A stretch of DNA of 64,000 bases from Paraburkholderia unamae. Lineage in GTDB: Bacteria > Pseudomonadota > Gammaproteobacteria > Burkholderiales > Burkholderiaceae. A model generated the notes under the pieces. It searched no databases, was not told where the DNA came from, and saw only the letters and a list, made by a program, of their open reading frames with translations. Numbering within the stretch: the first letter of the stretch is position 1; each line of letters begins with the position of its first letter. Where the stretch lies: assembly GCF_003268775.1 (NCBI RefSeq), contig NZ_QLSU01000012.1:213137-277136 (forward strand), given 5' to 3'. The translations under genes were made by a program, and so were the position numbers. Shown here piece after piece: positions 1 through 9,177 of this stretch.

Positions 1-987
1 ATCCTGACGCTCCAGTCTTACTGGGACAAGCAGGGCTGCGCGCTGCTCCAGCCGATCGATATGGAAGTCGGCGCCGGCACCTCGCACGTCCACACCTTCC
101 TGCGCGCAATCGGCCCCGAGCCGTGGCGCGCGGCCTACGTGCAGCCCTCGCGCCGCCCGAAAGACGGCCGCTACGGCGAGAACCCGAACCGCTTGCAGCA
201 CTACTACCAGTACCAGGTGGTGCTCAAGCCCGCGCCGGAGAACATTCTCGACCTGTACCTCGGCTCGCTCGAAGCGCTCGGCTTCGACCTGAAGCAGAAC
301 GACGTGCGCTTCGTCGAGGACGACTGGGAGAACCCCACGCTCGGCGCCTGGGGTCTGGGCTGGGAAGTGTGGCTCAACGGCATGGAAGTCACGCAGTTCA
401 CCTACTTCCAGCAAGTGGGCGGCCTTGACTGCAAGCCGGTGCTCGGCGAAATCACCTACGGGCTCGAGCGCCTCGCCATGTATCTGCAAAAGGTCGAGAA
501 CATTTACGACCTCGTCTGGACCGAGTGGGAAGAGCAAGGCCCGAATGGCCCCGAGACCCGCCGCCTCACTTACGGCGACGTCTACCACCAGAACGAAGTC
601 GAGCAATCGAAGTACAACTTCGAGCACGCGAACGTCGACCTGCTGTTCACGTTCTTCAATGCGTACGAGAGCGAAGCGAAGCGCATGATGGAGCAGCAAC
701 TCGCGCTGCCCGCCTACGAGCTCGTGCTCAAGGCCGCGCACACCTTCAACCTGCTCGACGCACGCGGCGCGATTTCCGTGACGGAGCGCGCGGCGTATAT
801 CGGCCGCATTCGCGCGCTTTCGCGCAGCGTGGCGCAGTCGTACTACGAGTCGCGCGAGAAGCTCGGCTTCCCGATGCTCGGCAACCCGGTGCATGGCGTA
901 CCCGGCCTCACCACCGACGAACAGGACGCCGCGATGCCCGCCTGGGCGCCGCCGCTGAAGGTCGAACGCAAGTTCGGCGAGGAATGA
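1..987 (+). CDS. glyQ: glycyl-tRNA synthetase alpha subunit (5' partial)
   Basis: Catalytic alpha subunit of the bacterial alpha2beta2 glycyl-tRNA synthetase, which charges tRNA-Gly in the cytoplasm. The reading frame is open from the first base, so the N-terminal residues lie upstream; 328 codons are visible. Recognisable family segments include LQSYWDKQGC at the very start, GAGTSHVHTF, YVQPSRRPKDGRYGENPNR, EDDWENPTLGAWGLGWEVWL and GLERLAMYLQ, which carry the class II active-site motifs. The stop codon is followed after 17 bases by the glyS ATG, so the two subunits are surely cotranscribed. Identity is certain; only the true start is missing. Confidence 0.97.
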   Translation: MLTLQSYWDKQGCALLQPIDMEVGAGTSHVHTFLRAIGPEPWRAAYVQPSRRPKDGRYGENPNRLQHYYQYQVVLKPAPENILDLYLGSLEALGFDLKQNDVRFVEDDWENPTLGAWGLGWEVWLNGMEVTQFTYFQQVGGLDCKPVLGEITYGLERLAMYLQKVENIYDLVWTEWEEQGPNGPETRRLTYGDVYHQNEVEQSKYNFEHANVDLLFTFFNAYESEAKRMMEQQLALPAYELVLKAAHTFNLLDARGAISVTERAAYIGRIRALSRSVAQSYYESREKLGFPMLGNPVHGVPGLTTDEQDAAMPAWAPPLKVERKFGEE

Positions 988-1004
988 CCGGATCTCCGAC
1001 AACA

Positions 1005-3104
1005 ATGACCCAAGCTCATCACGCCACTCTCCTCGTCGAACTGCTGACCGAGGAACTGCCGCCCAAGGCCCTCGCGCGCCTGGGCGACGCGTTCGCCGAA
1101 GGCATCGCGCAGCGCCTCGCCGCGCGCGACCTGATCGAAGGCGATCTGTCGTTCGAACGTTACGCCACGCCGCGCCGCCTCGCCGTCACGATCAAGAACG
1201 TGCGCAGCGTCGCACCCGAAAAGCAGGTGCGCGAAAAAGTGCTGCCCGTTTCGGTCGCGCTCGACGCGGGCGGCCAGCCCACCGCGCCGCTCGCGAAGAA
1301 GCTCGCCGCGCTCGGCTTCCCCGACTTCCCGGTGAACGACCTCGAACGCGCGAGCGACGGCAAGAACGAAGCGTTCTTCCTGCGCTACTCCGCGCCGGGC
1401 GCCACGCTCGCCGACGGCCTGCAAGCCGTGCTCGATGAAGCGCTCGGCAAGCTGCCGATTCCGAAGGTCATGAAGTATCAGCGCCCGGACGGCAGCGACG
1501 TGCAGTTCGTGCGCCCCGTGCATCGCCTCACCGTGCTGCACGGCGACCAGATCGTGCCGGTCACGGCATTCGGCATCGACGCCGACGACACCACGCGCGG
1601 CCACCGCTTCCTCTCCGAAGGCCTGATCGCCATCCAGCACGCCGACGACTACGCGCACACGCTCCAGCACAAGGGCTTCGTGATTGCGAGCTACGCCGAC
1701 CGCCGTGAATCGATCCGCGCGCAACTCATCGAACAGGCGGGCAGCGACAAGGTCGTGATGCCCGAATCGCTGCTCGACGAAGTGAATTCGCTCGTCGAAT
1801 GGCCGGTTGTGTACGCATGCAAGTTCGAGGACGAGTTCCTGCAAGTGCCGCAGGAATGCCTGATCCTCACGATGCAGACGAACCAGAAGTACTTCGCGCT
1901 CACCGATGATCAGGGCCGCCTGCGCTCGCGCTTCCTGATCGCCTCGAACATCGCGACGCAAACGCCCAACGAGATCGTCGAAGGCAACGAGCGCGTGGTG
2001 CGCCCGCGACTCGCCGACGCCAAGTTCTTCTTCGAGCAGGACAAGAAGAAGCCGCTGGCCGATCGCGTGCCGCTGCTCGCCAACGTGGTCTATCACAACA
2101 AGCTCGGCTCGCAGTTGCAGCGCGTGGAGCGCCTCGAAGCGCTGGCCGGCCAGATCGCCGAGCTTTGCGGCGCGGACGCCGCGCTGGCCAAACGTGGCGC
2201 ACGCCTCGCGAAGGCCGACCTGCTGACCGACATGGTGGGCGAGTTCCCCGAGCTGCAAGGCACGATGGGCACCTACTACGCACGCCACGACGGTGAACCC
2301 GATGAAGTGGCGATTGCGTGCTCCGAGCACTACCAGCCGCGCTTCTCCGGCGACGCCCTGCCCGCCACCACGACGGGCACGATCGTCGCGCTCGCGGACA
2401 AGCTCGAAACGCTCGTCGGCATCTGGGGCATCGGCCTCGCGCCGACCGGCGAGAAAGACCCGTTCGCACTGCGCCGCCATGCGCTGGGCGTGCTGCGCAT
2501 TCTCGTCGAGAAGCAGTTGCCGCTCGACCTCGTCGAACTGCTGCGCGCGACCTACGCGCAATTCGCCGGCAACGCCGCCGTGACGGAATCGACCCAGGCC
2601 ATCTACGAGTTCTGCATGGACCGCCTGCGCGGCATGCTGCGTGAACGCGGCTTCGCTGCGACCGAAGTCGACGCCGTGCTCGCGCTGAATCCCACGCGCC
2701 TGAACGACGTCGTCGCGCGCCTCGACGCCGTGCGCGAATTCGCGGCGCTCGCGGAGGCGGCATCGCTTGCGGCGGCCAACAAGCGCATCTCGAACATCAT
2801 CAAGAAGTCCGAAGGTGCCGAAGATGCGGGCGTGCAGATCGCGCTCTTCGTCGAAGCCGCCGAAAAGGCGCTCTACGCACAGCTCGAACAGGTCGCGCCG
2901 CGCGTGGAAACGCAGCTCGCCGCGCGCGAGTACACGGGCGCGCTCACCGCGCTCGCGGCACTGCGCGAAACCGTGGACACCTTCTTCAACGACGTCATGG
3001 TCAATGCGGAAGACCCGGCGCTGCGAGCGAACCGCCTCGCGCTGCTCAAGGCGCTCCATCGCCAGATGAACAGCGTCGCGGACATTTCGCGGCTCGCCGC
3101 CTGA
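1005..3104 (+). CDS. glyS: glycyl-tRNA synthetase beta subunit
   Basis: Beta subunit of the heterotetrameric GlyRS, needed for tRNA recognition. 699 residues, normal for the family. It opens with the family signature LLVELLTEELPPKAL and carries the conserved EKDPFALRR segment and a C-terminal anticodon-binding-like helical region. The frame also has an ATG at 984 overlapping the glyQ stop (ATGA). I prefer 1005 because MTQ-xx-LLVELLTEELPPKA is the usual N-terminus, but translational coupling from 984 is possible. The stop lies inside a 10-base direct duplication that leads into gmhB. Confidence 0.95.
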   Translation: MTQAHHATLLVELLTEELPPKALARLGDAFAEGIAQRLAARDLIEGDLSFERYATPRRLAVTIKNVRSVAPEKQVREKVLPVSVALDAGGQPTAPLAKKLAALGFPDFPVNDLERASDGKNEAFFLRYSAPGATLADGLQAVLDEALGKLPIPKVMKYQRPDGSDVQFVRPVHRLTVLHGDQIVPVTAFGIDADDTTRGHRFLSEGLIAIQHADDYAHTLQHKGFVIASYADRRESIRAQLIEQAGSDKVVMPESLLDEVNSLVEWPVVYACKFEDEFLQVPQECLILTMQTNQKYFALTDDQGRLRSRFLIASNIATQTPNEIVEGNERVVRPRLADAKFFFEQDKKKPLADRVPLLANVVYHNKLGSQLQRVERLEALAGQIAELCGADAALAKRGARLAKADLLTDMVGEFPELQGTMGTYYARHDGEPDEVAIACSEHYQPRFSGDALPATTTGTIVALADKLETLVGIWGIGLAPTGEKDPFALRRHALGVLRILVEKQLPLDLVELLRATYAQFAGNAAVTESTQAIYEFCMDRLRGMLRERGFAATEVDAVLALNPTRLNDVVARLDAVREFAALAEAASLAAANKRISNIIKKSEGAEDAGVQIALFVEAAEKALYAQLEQVAPRVETQLAAREYTGALTALAALRETVDTFFNDVMVNAEDPALRANRLALLKALHRQMNSVADISRLAA

Positions 3105-3120
3105 GCGGGACTGAGCGGGA
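3101..3120 (+). repeat. 10-bp tandem duplication at glyS stop
   Basis: The decamer CTGAGCGGGA occurs twice in a row. The first copy contains the glyS TGA. The second copy supplies the GGGAG-like ribosome binding site (3117-3121) for gmhB, whose ATG begins 5 bases further on. Confidence 0.8.
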
Positions 3121-3126
3121 GACGCC

Positions 3127-3690
3127 ATGCCGACCAGCACCACCAGAAAACTCGTGATCCTCGACCGCGACGGCGTGATCAACGCCGACTCCGACGCGTT
3201 CATCAAGTCGCCGGACGAATGGATCGCGATACCCGGCAGCCTCGAAGCGATCGCGCGCCTGAACCAGGCGGGCTATCGCGTCGCGGTGGCGTCGAACCAG
3301 TCGGGCATCGGGCGCGGACTGTTCGACATGGCCGCGCTCAACGCCATGCACACGAAGATGCACCGCCAGGCCGCGGCCGTGGGCGGACGCATCGACGCCG
3401 TGTTCTTCTGCCCGCACACGGCGCAGGACCACTGCGAATGCCGCAAGCCGCAGCCCGGCATGCTCAAGATGATCGCGGAGCGCTTCGAGATCGCCCCGGC
3501 GGATACACCCGTGGTGGGCGACTCGCTGCGCGACCTGCAAGCGGGCGCGGCGCTCGGCTTTCGCACGCACCTCGTCCGCTCGGGCAAGGGCGAGAAAACG
3601 CTCGCTGCGGGCGGCCTGCCCGAAGGCACGCAGATCCACGATGACCTGCGCGCGTTCGCACTCGACTTTCTCGCGAGCGAACCCGCGTAG
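3127..3690 (+). CDS. gmhB: D-glycero-beta-D-manno-heptose 1,7-bisphosphate 7-phosphatase
   Basis: HAD-superfamily phosphatase that removes the 7-phosphate from heptose bisphosphate on the route to ADP-heptose for the LPS inner core. 187 residues, the usual length. The nucleophile motif LDRDGVIN is at about residues 10-17, SNQSGIGRG follows, and the zinc loop CPHTAQDHCECRKP (Cys-x-His then Cys-x-Cys) is typical of GmhB as opposed to histidinol phosphatases. VVGDSLRDL is HAD motif IV. It follows glyS by 22 bases and is probably in the same operon. Confidence 0.93.
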   Translation: MPTSTTRKLVILDRDGVINADSDAFIKSPDEWIAIPGSLEAIARLNQAGYRVAVASNQSGIGRGLFDMAALNAMHTKMHRQAAAVGGRIDAVFFCPHTAQDHCECRKPQPGMLKMIAERFEIAPADTPVVGDSLRDLQAGAALGFRTHLVRSGKGEKTLAAGGLPEGTQIHDDLRAFALDFLASEPA

Positions 3691-3837
3691 ACACAACCGC
3701 CGTGCACGCAAGCTCGCACGCGAAACTGCCCGCATCGTCGCCGGCCCCTGGCCGACGACGGTGCTAACCCGGCGGCACGGCGCCGCGCCGGACGAGAAAC
3801 CGGCCCACGCCGCGCACGCCCCAGACCGGCTCGACCG

Positions 3838-4599
3838 ATGCGCTTTATCCGCTCCCTGCTGCTGTTCGTCTACTTGATCGCCTACACGATTCCGTACGCG
3901 ACGGCCTGTTTCATCGCCTTCCCGTTCCTCAACGCGACGCGCCGCTACTGGATGGCCGTGGGCTGGTGCCGCTCGACGCTCTTCGTGGCGCGCTGGCTCA
4001 ATGGCATCAGCTACCGCATGGAAGGCATGGAGAACCTGCCGAACGGACCGGCCGTGCTGCTCTCGAAGCATCAGTCGGCCTGGGAGACGCTGGCATTCCC
4101 GGCGCTCATGCCGCGCCCGCTGTGCTACGTATTCAAGCGCGAACTGCTGTTCGTGCCGTTCTTCGGCTGGGCGCTCGGCATGCTGAAGATGGTTCACATC
4201 AACCGCAAGGAAGGCAAGAACGCGTTCACCTCGGTGATCCGTCAGGGCAAACTGCGGATGGCCGAAGGCGCATGGGTGATCATGTTCCCCGAAGGCACGC
4301 GCATACCGGTGGGCAAGGTGGGCAAGTACAAGACGGGCGGCCCGCGCTTCGCCATTGAAACGGGCGCGCCCGTGGTGCCGATCGCGCACAACGCGGGCCA
4401 CGTCTGGCCCCGAAACTCGTTCACCAAATATCCGGGTATAGTCACGGTGTCGATCGGCAAACCGATCGACACGACCGGACTCACGCCCGACCAAGTGAAC
4501 ACACGCGTGGAAAAGTGGATTGAAGCGGAAATGCGGCGCATCGATCCTGACGCGTATCGCGAAACGGATGGCGCAGCAACGAAAGCGGCGCGGATCTGA
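3838..4599 (+). CDS. plsC: 1-acyl-sn-glycerol-3-phosphate acyltransferase (PlsC family)
   Basis: Membrane acyltransferase predicted to convert lysophosphatidic acid to phosphatidic acid. 253 residues. It has an N-terminal hydrophobic helix (about 3-25) and the PlsC domain: block I around SKHQSAWET, block III FPEGTR, and the VPIAHNAG region. The block I motif is HX4E rather than the textbook HX4D. This variant is, as far as I know, common in betaproteobacterial homologues, so I do not read it as inactivating. No clear ribosome binding site precedes the ATG. It lies between gmhB and the YgjP-like gene on the same strand. Confidence 0.88.
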   Translation: MRFIRSLLLFVYLIAYTIPYATACFIAFPFLNATRRYWMAVGWCRSTLFVARWLNGISYRMEGMENLPNGPAVLLSKHQSAWETLAFPALMPRPLCYVFKRELLFVPFFGWALGMLKMVHINRKEGKNAFTSVIRQGKLRMAEGAWVIMFPEGTRIPVGKVGKYKTGGPRFAIETGAPVVPIAHNAGHVWPRNSFTKYPGIVTVSIGKPIDTTGLTPDQVNTRVEKWIEAEMRRIDPDAYRETDGAATKAARI

Positions 4600-4774
4600 C
4601 GCGCGGGGATGGCCAGCGTGCGCCGCGTGGATTGTCGCGCGGTTGCGCGAGCTGCTTGCCGCTCTCGCGCGCCAATGTAAAGGCCACGCTTCACCGCCAG
4701 ATGAAACGCGCAAACGCCCCGCGAGCCAGGGCAAACGCCCACGCCCTCCACGCGCATCCGCACCAGGCCTGACG

Positions 4775-5665
4775 ATGCAGAAGTCCCCCTCGCCGCGCCC
4801 GACCGCGGCACTCGACAACCGGCAACTCGATTTGCCGCTTTTCGCCGAACCGGCGCCGGCTGCGGCGCCCGCCTCTCCCTCTCCTTCCCCTTTCCTCACG
4901 CCGACACCTGCGCCTTCGCCTGGCAAAGCACCGCTCGCCCCCGATGGCACGCGGCTGCGCAGCATCGCGCTCGGCACGCATACGCTGCATTACCGGCTCA
5001 AGCGCTCGTCGCGTAAATCGATCGGGTTTGTGATCGATGGCACCGGGCTCAGTATCACCGCGCCCAGGTGGGTCACGATCGCCGATATCGAAACCGCTAT
5101 TGCGGAGAAGCAGCGGTGGATTTTTGCCAAGCTCACCGAGTGGCAAACGCGCACCGAGCAACGGGCGTTGCCTCGCGTGGAATGGGGCGATGGTGCGGAG
5201 TTGCCGTATCTTGGCAAGCCAATCACTCTGAAGCTCGGGGCTTCGGGGCTCGCGTTCGATGAGGAGACTCGCGTGCTGGCGCTGCCGCTGCCGCCGCATG
5301 CGGATTCGCAGCAGATCAAGGATCGCGTGACCGGGTGGCTTCAGGGTGAGGCGAAGCGGGTTTTTGGCGAGCGCCTTGCGGTTTATGCCGCGAAGCTGGG
5401 GGTTACGTTTCGTTCTTATGCGCTTTCTTCCGCTGCTACGCGCTGGGGGAGTTGTTCAAGCGAAGGGAGGATTCGCTTGAACTGGCGGTTGATTCATTTT
5501 CCGGTTTCCGTGGTGGACTATGTTGTGGCGCATGAATTATCGCATTTGCGTGAGATGAATCATGGACCGAGATTTTGGGAAACGGTAGAGTCGATCTTTC
5601 CGGAATATCAAGCCGCTCGGAAGGCGCTCAAACTACATCCGCCCGAGATGCTGCCCGGAATGTGA
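4775..5665 (+). CDS. YgjP-like M48-type metallopeptidase domain protein
   Basis: Predicted zinc-dependent metallohydrolase of the YgjP/DUF45 family; its substrate is unknown. 296 residues from the chosen ATG. Residues 24-57 are a Pro/Ala/Ser-rich low-complexity stretch, followed by the conserved domain with RSSRKSIGF, SSAATRWGSCSSEGRI and the metal site HELSH (253-257) plus a downstream His at 263 in NHGPRFW. The frame stays open upstream to 4520, inside plsC. I chose 4775 because it is the first ATG close to conserved sequence and avoids the overlap, but there is no strong ribosome binding site to settle it. Confidence 0.82.
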   Translation: MQKSPSPRPTAALDNRQLDLPLFAEPAPAAAPASPSPSPFLTPTPAPSPGKAPLAPDGTRLRSIALGTHTLHYRLKRSSRKSIGFVIDGTGLSITAPRWVTIADIETAIAEKQRWIFAKLTEWQTRTEQRALPRVEWGDGAELPYLGKPITLKLGASGLAFDEETRVLALPLPPHADSQQIKDRVTGWLQGEAKRVFGERLAVYAAKLGVTFRSYALSSAATRWGSCSSEGRIRLNWRLIHFPVSVVDYVVAHELSHLREMNHGPRFWETVESIFPEYQAARKALKLHPPEMLPGM

Positions 5666-5753
5666 TTTGCCGCTGTCCGGCGATCTATGTCTTTGATACA
5701 AAACAGCACGCGTAAGCTTGCAGTGTTAAAACACGTCTCAGTTTTCCGCTCAA

Positions 5754-6917
5754 ATGAAGATTGTTCACATCATCTCCGGCCTTGGTGTTGGGGGTGCAGA
5801 GACAACGCTGCTCAGCCTGGTTAGGCATACACAAAACACCGACGTCATCCATACTGTAATTTGCCTTTCGGCGCTTGCCCCGCTTGCAAGCGATTTCATA
5901 GACGCTGGCGCAAAAGTTCGCATACTCGGAATGCATCATTCGCGTCCAAATCCTGGCGCCTTTGTACGTCTCACAAAGTGGATTTTGGAAGAGGAACCCA
6001 GTGCGGTACAAACATGGATGTACCATGCGGACTTAATCGGTGGAATTGCCACCAAGATTGCTAACGTCATTAAGCGTATTCGCCGCACACATCCGCTCCC
6101 GAAACTTGTCTGGGGAATTCACCGGAGTGAAGTGCCTACGAGGCATAGCGCAATCACTCGATATACTGCCCGCCTTTGCTCAATTCTCTCCAGATATATT
6201 CCAGATCAAATTGTGTGTTGCGCAGAGGCCGCCCGGCTGTCTCATATTCAATTTGGGTACGACAGCGAAAAAATGACCGTTATACACAACGGCTTTGACA
6301 CGGCAAAATTCTCACCGAATCCCGAGATGCGGTTAGCAATGCTCACCGCCTGTCATCTTCCGAATGACTCGCTATTGATCGGAATTGTCGGCCGCTTCAA
6401 TCCGGCAAAGGATTATGATAATTTTTTGCGCGCCGCAGCCATTGCAGCAACACGTCTTCCGCACGCACGATTTCTGATGGTCGGCAAGGATGTCGATAAC
6501 TCGAATCACACCCTTTGCGAGCGCATCGAGGAACTCGGCTTGACTGACAAAGTCACGCTTTTGGGCCCTCGTCGCGATGTCGTACAGTTGATGCCGGCGT
6601 TCGATTTCTTGTGCCTTTCATCCAGAACAGAGGGATTTCCCACCGTTGTGGGCGAAGCGATGGCCTCTGGTACACCCTGCGTTGCCACCAACGTGGGGGA
6701 CACTGCGCTATTGGTCGGCGAGACTGGCATAATCGTCCCTCCCGCCGATTCCACCGCTCTCGGACTCGCCCTCGAAAAAATGGGCCTCGCTACATACGAA
6801 AAACGCGCGGAGTATTCAATGCACGCCCGGCGCAGAATCATCGAAAATTTTTCTATTAGATCGTGCTGGGACCGTTATTTTAAAATTTACTCGGAGAATA
6901 AATCCAGAATTAGATGA
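5754..6917 (+). CDS. GT4 family glycosyltransferase
   Basis: Retaining glycosyltransferase of the GT-B fold, predicted to add a sugar to the lipid-linked repeat unit made by the neighbouring polysaccharide operon. 387 residues. The N-terminal Rossmann start is IVHIISGLGVGGAETTL. The C-terminal donor domain carries IGIVGRFNPAKDYDNFLRAA and the nucleotide-sugar motif SSRTEGFPTVVGEAMASG, with the usual E-x7-E spacing. It is the only gene of the locus on the plus strand and converges on the beta-helix gene with 42 bases between stops, so it needs its own promoter. It is more AT-rich than the gene before it. Donor and acceptor cannot be predicted. Confidence 0.85.
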   Translation: MKIVHIISGLGVGGAETTLLSLVRHTQNTDVIHTVICLSALAPLASDFIDAGAKVRILGMHHSRPNPGAFVRLTKWILEEEPSAVQTWMYHADLIGGIATKIANVIKRIRRTHPLPKLVWGIHRSEVPTRHSAITRYTARLCSILSRYIPDQIVCCAEAARLSHIQFGYDSEKMTVIHNGFDTAKFSPNPEMRLAMLTACHLPNDSLLIGIVGRFNPAKDYDNFLRAAAIAATRLPHARFLMVGKDVDNSNHTLCERIEELGLTDKVTLLGPRRDVVQLMPAFDFLCLSSRTEGFPTVVGEAMASGTPCVATNVGDTALLVGETGIIVPPADSTALGLALEKMGLATYEKRAEYSMHARRRIIENFSIRSCWDRYFKIYSENKSRIR

Positions 6918-6959
6918 CGACATCAGATGGCGGATGCAGTTCGGACCTCATAATTCTAA

Positions 6960-7952
6960 TCAATTGATCCTCTTGACGATCAAACCTTGTGGAATGAATC
7001 CGTCCACCGATGAATTAATTTTTCCTGCCGAGTGCCAATTCGATCCGTTTACGACAATGTCCCCCGAAATATTTCTACACGTTGACGGAAGTCCGTGCAC
7101 ACGATAGGCCATATCTCTACTACCGAAATCCGCATGGTTTGATATTTCTATATCAATCTTGACTGGTAACTTCCCGGATAACGCCCACAACCAGATCTGA
7201 ATACCGACCTTACACCTCCTCGACAACGGATTATTGATTCGTATGTCTTCGAGGACATCATTGTTACTATTCGGCTCAATATCGAGCCCGGCAGACGGTA
7301 GCGTCCCTTCGATATCCTCCCAGATAGGGTCATCGAACCGGATATGTCGTCCGCTGACTATCGAAACGCCCTGCCTGCGACAATTCATTGCGTGGTGGGA
7401 TACAACGTGAATTTCCTGGCTCTTTTTCGATGGCGTTGAATAACTGTTCGCCACGTATATACCGTCGCCCCAACACCCCCGCGTTACGGGATTCAGAATC
7501 TTTACATTTGACGCTCCTGCAATGGAAATTCCCATTCCATAACCTTGCGCCCGCTTGTTGTCGTCGGCAGTTGACAATTCACGACTGCCGTCAAGCACTG
7601 CATTTTCAATCAAAACATTACTGATATCCCAAACCCTCAATATCTGGTGATTTGGCTCTGAATACGGCAATAGCTTCAGCGATGCACCTGGCGCGAATCG
7701 AATATGACTACCGTTGCGCAATGAAAGACCGGCCGCATCAATGCGGCTATTTCCAGTTATTATCAGTGTTCTTCCGGCAGCTGCATCAATTGCTTTTTGC
7801 AGTGCAAGCCGATCATTCGCGACCCCGTTCCCAGCGACATTAAAGACCTTATCAATAAGCGGAGCTTCATCGCCGTACGATAATTGAGCGTGCTTTGCGA
7901 GCGAGCCTATGCCAATAGTAGTCAAGCTCTGTAGAAATACCCGACGCTTCAA
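6960..7952 (-). CDS. putative exported right-handed beta-helix (polysaccharide-active) protein
   Basis: 330 residues; the last gene of the polysaccharide operon. The N-terminus MKRRVFLQSLTTIGIGSL has the twin-arginine pattern RRxFL followed by a short hydrophobic stretch, suggesting Tat export. The body resembles the pectate-lyase or GH28-type parallel beta-helix: a pectate-lyase-like opening (FNVAGNGVANDRLALQKAID) and strand-turn repeats such as SNVLIENAVLDGS and SNVKILNPVTRGC. The start is TTG at 7952, preceded by a near-perfect ribosome binding site GGAGGTGA at 7958-7965, 5 bases away. It could be a lyase or hydrolase trimming the polymer, or an epimerase. No catalytic residues can be assigned with confidence. 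Confidence 0.72.
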   Translation of the reverse strand: MKRRVFLQSLTTIGIGSLAKHAQLSYGDEAPLIDKVFNVAGNGVANDRLALQKAIDAAAGRTLIITGNSRIDAAGLSLRNGSHIRFAPGASLKLLPYSEPNHQILRVWDISNVLIENAVLDGSRELSTADDNKRAQGYGMGISIAGASNVKILNPVTRGCWGDGIYVANSYSTPSKKSQEIHVVSHHAMNCRRQGVSIVSGRHIRFDDPIWEDIEGTLPSAGLDIEPNSNNDVLEDIRINNPLSRRCKVGIQIWLWALSGKLPVKIDIEISNHADFGSRDMAYRVHGLPSTCRNISGDIVVNGSNWHSAGKINSSVDGFIPQGLIVKRIN

Positions 7953-8001
7953 TTAAATCACCTCCCAATTTCGTGAAAATTAATAACTATTCTCGTTATA
8001 T

Positions 8002-9144
8002 TCACAACTCAATCAACTCCCGATAAACAGAAATCGTCTTATCGATAACAATGCGCTCATCGAACTCCTCCAAAGCTCGTTCACGTGCCCGCGCACCCAA
8101 TTTCAAACGCAAATTGCTGTCATCATCAAGAGACCGAATCGCTGCGGCCAATGCTCTGTAATCGCGAACTGGAACCTTGAAGCCATCGACGCCGTTGTGC
8201 GTCACAACCTCCCGGCACCCCGGCACATCGGTGGTGACTAGAGGCAGTCCACACGCTCCGGCCTCGATAAGCGTCTTCGGCAGCCCCTCTCGATAACTAG
8301 GCAAAACCATGGCGTCGACTTGCGCAAATAATTTCGGCATATCGTCTACATGTCCCACCCATTCAACGATGCCCTCATCAACCCAGCGCTCTAGTGCATC
8401 CATACCAACGGCAGCTGGGTTGCCAGAATCTGGCTCGCCGGCAATCAGAAAGCGAATTTCCCTATTTTCATCGCGTAGAAGTCGAGCTGCATCCACATAT
8501 TCTTTAATGCCCTTATCCCAAAGCAATCTCGCAGCAAAGAGCACCACCATGGGTTGATGCAACTCATCATCGGCTGTTCTACCAAGAGGTTGAAATCGCT
8601 CACAATCGACCCCTGAACCTTTGATCAGCCGAATTCTCTCCTTTTCGACCAATCTGGCTTCAACAAACATTTCAAGATCATCTGGATTCTGCAGGATCAG
8701 GCGCGTGCGGTTCCCATTCAGCACCCCTCGCAGCAATGCCCTAACCACAGGACGAAGCAAGCGTGCCTTGATATCCCGACTAGTAAATACATAGCCCAAA
8801 CCGGCTACGGCACCAACTATCGCCTTCACACCGCTCAGTGACGCGCACAGTGCGCCGTAGACCGCACATTTGATCGTGAATCCGTGAACAATATCTGGTT
8901 TCTCACTGCAAAATAGTACGATAAGTTGCCTGATCACACTTAGTTCATCTAATGGATTCAGACTGCGCCGATCCATGTCTATCGAATACCACCTGAACCC
9001 CTCTTTCTCCAGCAGCTTTCCGTACTGACCAGGTGGCGAGACAAGTAGCACCTCGCATCCCTTGTCACGTAACGCGCGCGCCAGCGACAATCGAAAATTA
9101 TAAATATACCAATCCGTATTTGCGAACAGTATTATCTTCTTCAT
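8002..9144 (-). CDS. GT4 family glycosyltransferase
   Basis: 380-residue GT-B glycosyltransferase. The N-terminal acceptor domain begins KKIILFANTDWYIYNFR, of the type seen in capsule and N-acetylgalactosaminyl/glucosyl GT4 enzymes, and GAVAGLGYVF is also typical of that subgroup. The donor domain has VLFAARLLWDKGIKEYVDAA and LPSYREGLPKTLIEAGACGLP. It is cytoplasmic at the membrane face and extends the undecaprenyl-linked unit. It lies 33 bases after the preceding GT4 and 49 bases before the beta-helix gene. No clear ribosome binding site sits directly before the ATG; a GAGGTG lies further upstream. Confidence 0.88.
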   Translation of the reverse strand: MKKIILFANTDWYIYNFRLSLARALRDKGCEVLLVSPPGQYGKLLEKEGFRWYSIDMDRRSLNPLDELSVIRQLIVLFCSEKPDIVHGFTIKCAVYGALCASLSGVKAIVGAVAGLGYVFTSRDIKARLLRPVVRALLRGVLNGNRTRLILQNPDDLEMFVEARLVEKERIRLIKGSGVDCERFQPLGRTADDELHQPMVVLFAARLLWDKGIKEYVDAARLLRDENREIRFLIAGEPDSGNPAAVGMDALERWVDEGIVEWVGHVDDMPKLFAQVDAMVLPSYREGLPKTLIEAGACGLPLVTTDVPGCREVVTHNGVDGFKVPVRDYRALAAAIRSLDDDSNLRLKLGARARERALEEFDERIVIDKTISVYRELIEL

Positions 9145-9177
9145 TTTTTATATTAGTATAATTACGCGCACCTCAAA

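Noticed and set aside
843..3206. 787-codon minus-strand frame opposite glyS
   Set aside because: Antisense shadow of glyS without any family signature.
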